Source of the DNA: JAUVKA01 sp964465145
GTDB lineage: Bacteria; Bacteroidota; Bacteroidia; Bacteroidales; UBA12481
Reading direction: 5' to 3'
NCBI GenBank assembly: GCA_964465145.1
Contig: CAYXJR010000001.1
Coordinates: 1 to 64,000 of the forward strand
DNA: 64,000 nucleotides
The notes under the pieces were generated by a model. That model ran no database searches. It was not told where the DNA came from and worked only from the letters and a program-made list of their open reading frames with translations. Every line of letters starts with the position of its first letter. Within the stretch, counting starts at the first letter, position 1. The position numbers and the translations under genes are program-made. Positions 63,079 to 64,000 of this stretch are shown piece after piece.

Positions 63079-64000
63079 TTAATCCCTATTCCCTAATTCC
63101 CCAATAATATCCATCATCACCAGTACATTCTCCAGCGGGGTTTCGGGGAGGATATAGTCATGGGAGGCGCCGGCGATGAATCCCCCGCCGGGCTTCATGA
63201 TCCGGATGGTTTCAATCGTTTTCTGTCTGACTTGTTCAGGCGTGCCTTCGATAAGGACCTTTTGTGAGTCAATGCAGCCATTGAAAACAATCTCTTTGCC
63301 GTATTTCTTTTTGAGGGTAGCCAGGTCCATCCCCCTGCAAGAAGGCTGGATGGCATGAAGGCCGTCGATACCGCATTCTATCAGGGCGGGGATCAGCTCT
63401 GCAAAACCCCCGCAGCAGTGAAGCATTATCTTCGATTCATATGAATGGGCCAGGCATGCCAGCTTTTTGAATTTCGGGAATAAGTATTCCCTGAAAAGAT
63501 CTTCCCCTATCAGCGCACCCTGGTTTGAACCGAGGTCATTCCCGAAAAACAATATATCGATAAGGTCGCCCGCTTCAGCGAAAATCCTCTCATTGGCAGC
63601 AAAATAGAAATCGAAAACCTTATCCATCAGAGTATGCACCCATTTTGGATCGGTGTACATCCGAGTCAAAAGATTCTCCATCCCTGCCAGGTCGATCGCA
63701 TCATGCCAGAAAGGCGACCAGTCGCCACCCAGTATCGCGTACTCATTGGCATAGGGGGTAATTCCTTTTCGTAGATTACTGACATCAACCTTAGCAGGGT
63801 CGGGCCAGGGATAGGCTGTGATCCCGTCCAAACCTGCTTCGGACAGAGGATGGTTAAGCGCCATGCCAACTCCCACTCCAGCCCGTAAAATACCAAATGG
63901 AGATACTGATGAATCACCGAAAGTCGCAGTACCGATATGATCAATAAAAGGTGCCTTAATCCAGCGAAAATCATCACCCAGGCGCTGCCTGAAGCCCTCA
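63079..64000 (-). CDS. Uroporphyrinogen decarboxylase-like methyltransferase, partial
   Basis: The frame is open from the stop at 63079 to the window edge (FRQRLGDDFRWIKAPF is visible at the start), so the N-terminus lies outside; GTG/ATG codons near 63876 are internal. The visible 306 residues form the UroD-superfamily barrel with the metal-binding HCCGGFAELIP near the middle and GGFIAGASHDYILPETPLEN near the end. It is the same subfamily as the gene at 50262 but clearly diverged. No corrinoid partner is visible. Confidence 0.85.
   Translation of the reverse strand, partial: EGFRQRLGDDFRWIKAPFIDHIGTATFGDSSVSPFGILRAGVGVGMALNHPLSEAGLDGITAYPWPDPAKVDVSNLRKGITPYANEYAILGGDWSPFWHDAIDLAGMENLLTRMYTDPKWVHTLMDKVFDFYFAANERIFAEAGDLIDILFFGNDLGSNQGALIGEDLFREYLFPKFKKLACLAHSYESKIMLHCCGGFAELIPALIECGIDGLHAIQPSCRGMDLATLKKKYGKEIVFNGCIDSQKVLIEGTPEQVRQKTIETIRIMKPGGGFIAGASHDYILPETPLENVLVMMDIIGELGNRD

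Noticed and set aside
63666..63977. Minus-strand 103-residue ORF near the window end
   Set aside because: Out of frame with the UroD-family gene, which is open to the edge in its own frame. A shadow.
1..64000. tRNA or rRNA genes
   Set aside because: No cloverleaf or rRNA-like stretch was recognised by eye. A covariance-model scan would be needed to exclude a tRNA in the larger gaps.

Overview
The window reads as a chromosomal stretch of an anaerobic Bacteroidota bacterium, most likely Bacteroidales/Marinilabiliales-like. The support is a type IX secretion (T9SS) sorting tail on a C10 peptidase, two FISUMP (Fibrobacter succinogenes major paralogous domain) proteins, SPII lipoproteins with short LxxC boxes, AT-rich intergenic DNA, and several protein types typical of the phylum. 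I saw no rRNA, tRNA or CRISPR array. The exact taxon cannot be fixed from sequence reading alone.

Layout. 1-6.8 kb: a partial helical protein, a large PD-(D/E)XK nuclease protein, a DAACS carboxylate/amino-acid symporter, a YitT membrane protein between two 42-bp direct repeats, and a FISUMP gene broken at a G9 tract. 6.8-12.5 kb: a minus-strand sugar operon (isomerase, mutarotase, EamA transporter, class II aldolase, FGGY kinase). 12.7-13.75 kb: a scrapyard of gene ends (AraC fragment, truncated secreted protein, T9SS tail remnant) around a dispersed repeat. 13.9-17.0 kb: a multihaem cytochrome lipoprotein, a tandem-rhodanese lipoprotein and a convergent Crp/Fnr regulator. 17.1-18.3 kb: a partial copy of a histidine kinase sensor region and a decayed transposase.

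18.3-28.1 kb holds the most coherent module: zinc-ribbon protein, DRTGG protein, DRTGG plus anti-sigma-type ATPase, an [FeFe]-hydrogenase-like Fe-S protein with altered active-site surroundings, NuoE-, NuoF- and NuoG-like subunits, and NfnA/NfnB-like flavoproteins. The genes overlap or nearly touch. I read it as a redox-sensing module coupled to a multi-subunit NADH/NADPH/ferredoxin transhydrogenase related to Nfn/Stn enzymes. 28.2-33.9 kb: a frameshifted histidine kinase, an OmpR-type regulator and a beta-propeller/FISUMP lipoprotein gene with three lesions.

34.6-58 kb: an FkbM methyltransferase, then a carbohydrate-oriented block (C10 peptidase with LRRs, GH38, esterase, PA14 protein, DUF5005-like protein, DUF3311 plus sodium:solute symporter, (alpha/alpha)6 lipoprotein, GH116-like enzyme, UroD-family methyltransferase) with a CPA2 antiporter, but no SusC/SusD pair. 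58-64 kb: a decayed two-component system, a HigBA toxin-antitoxin pair, an array of three DUF1016/YhcG nuclease paralogues (one intact, one frameshifted, one internally deleted) each preceded by the same leader, and a second UroD-family gene running off the end.

Two themes run through the window. First, many frame breaks sit at short sequence repeats (G9, T7, a 5-bp duplication, 8-bp units), which could be phase-variable switches, decay or assembly error. Second, dispersed repeats (IS21-end-like family, leader motif, palindromes) repeatedly mark the edges of truncated genes.
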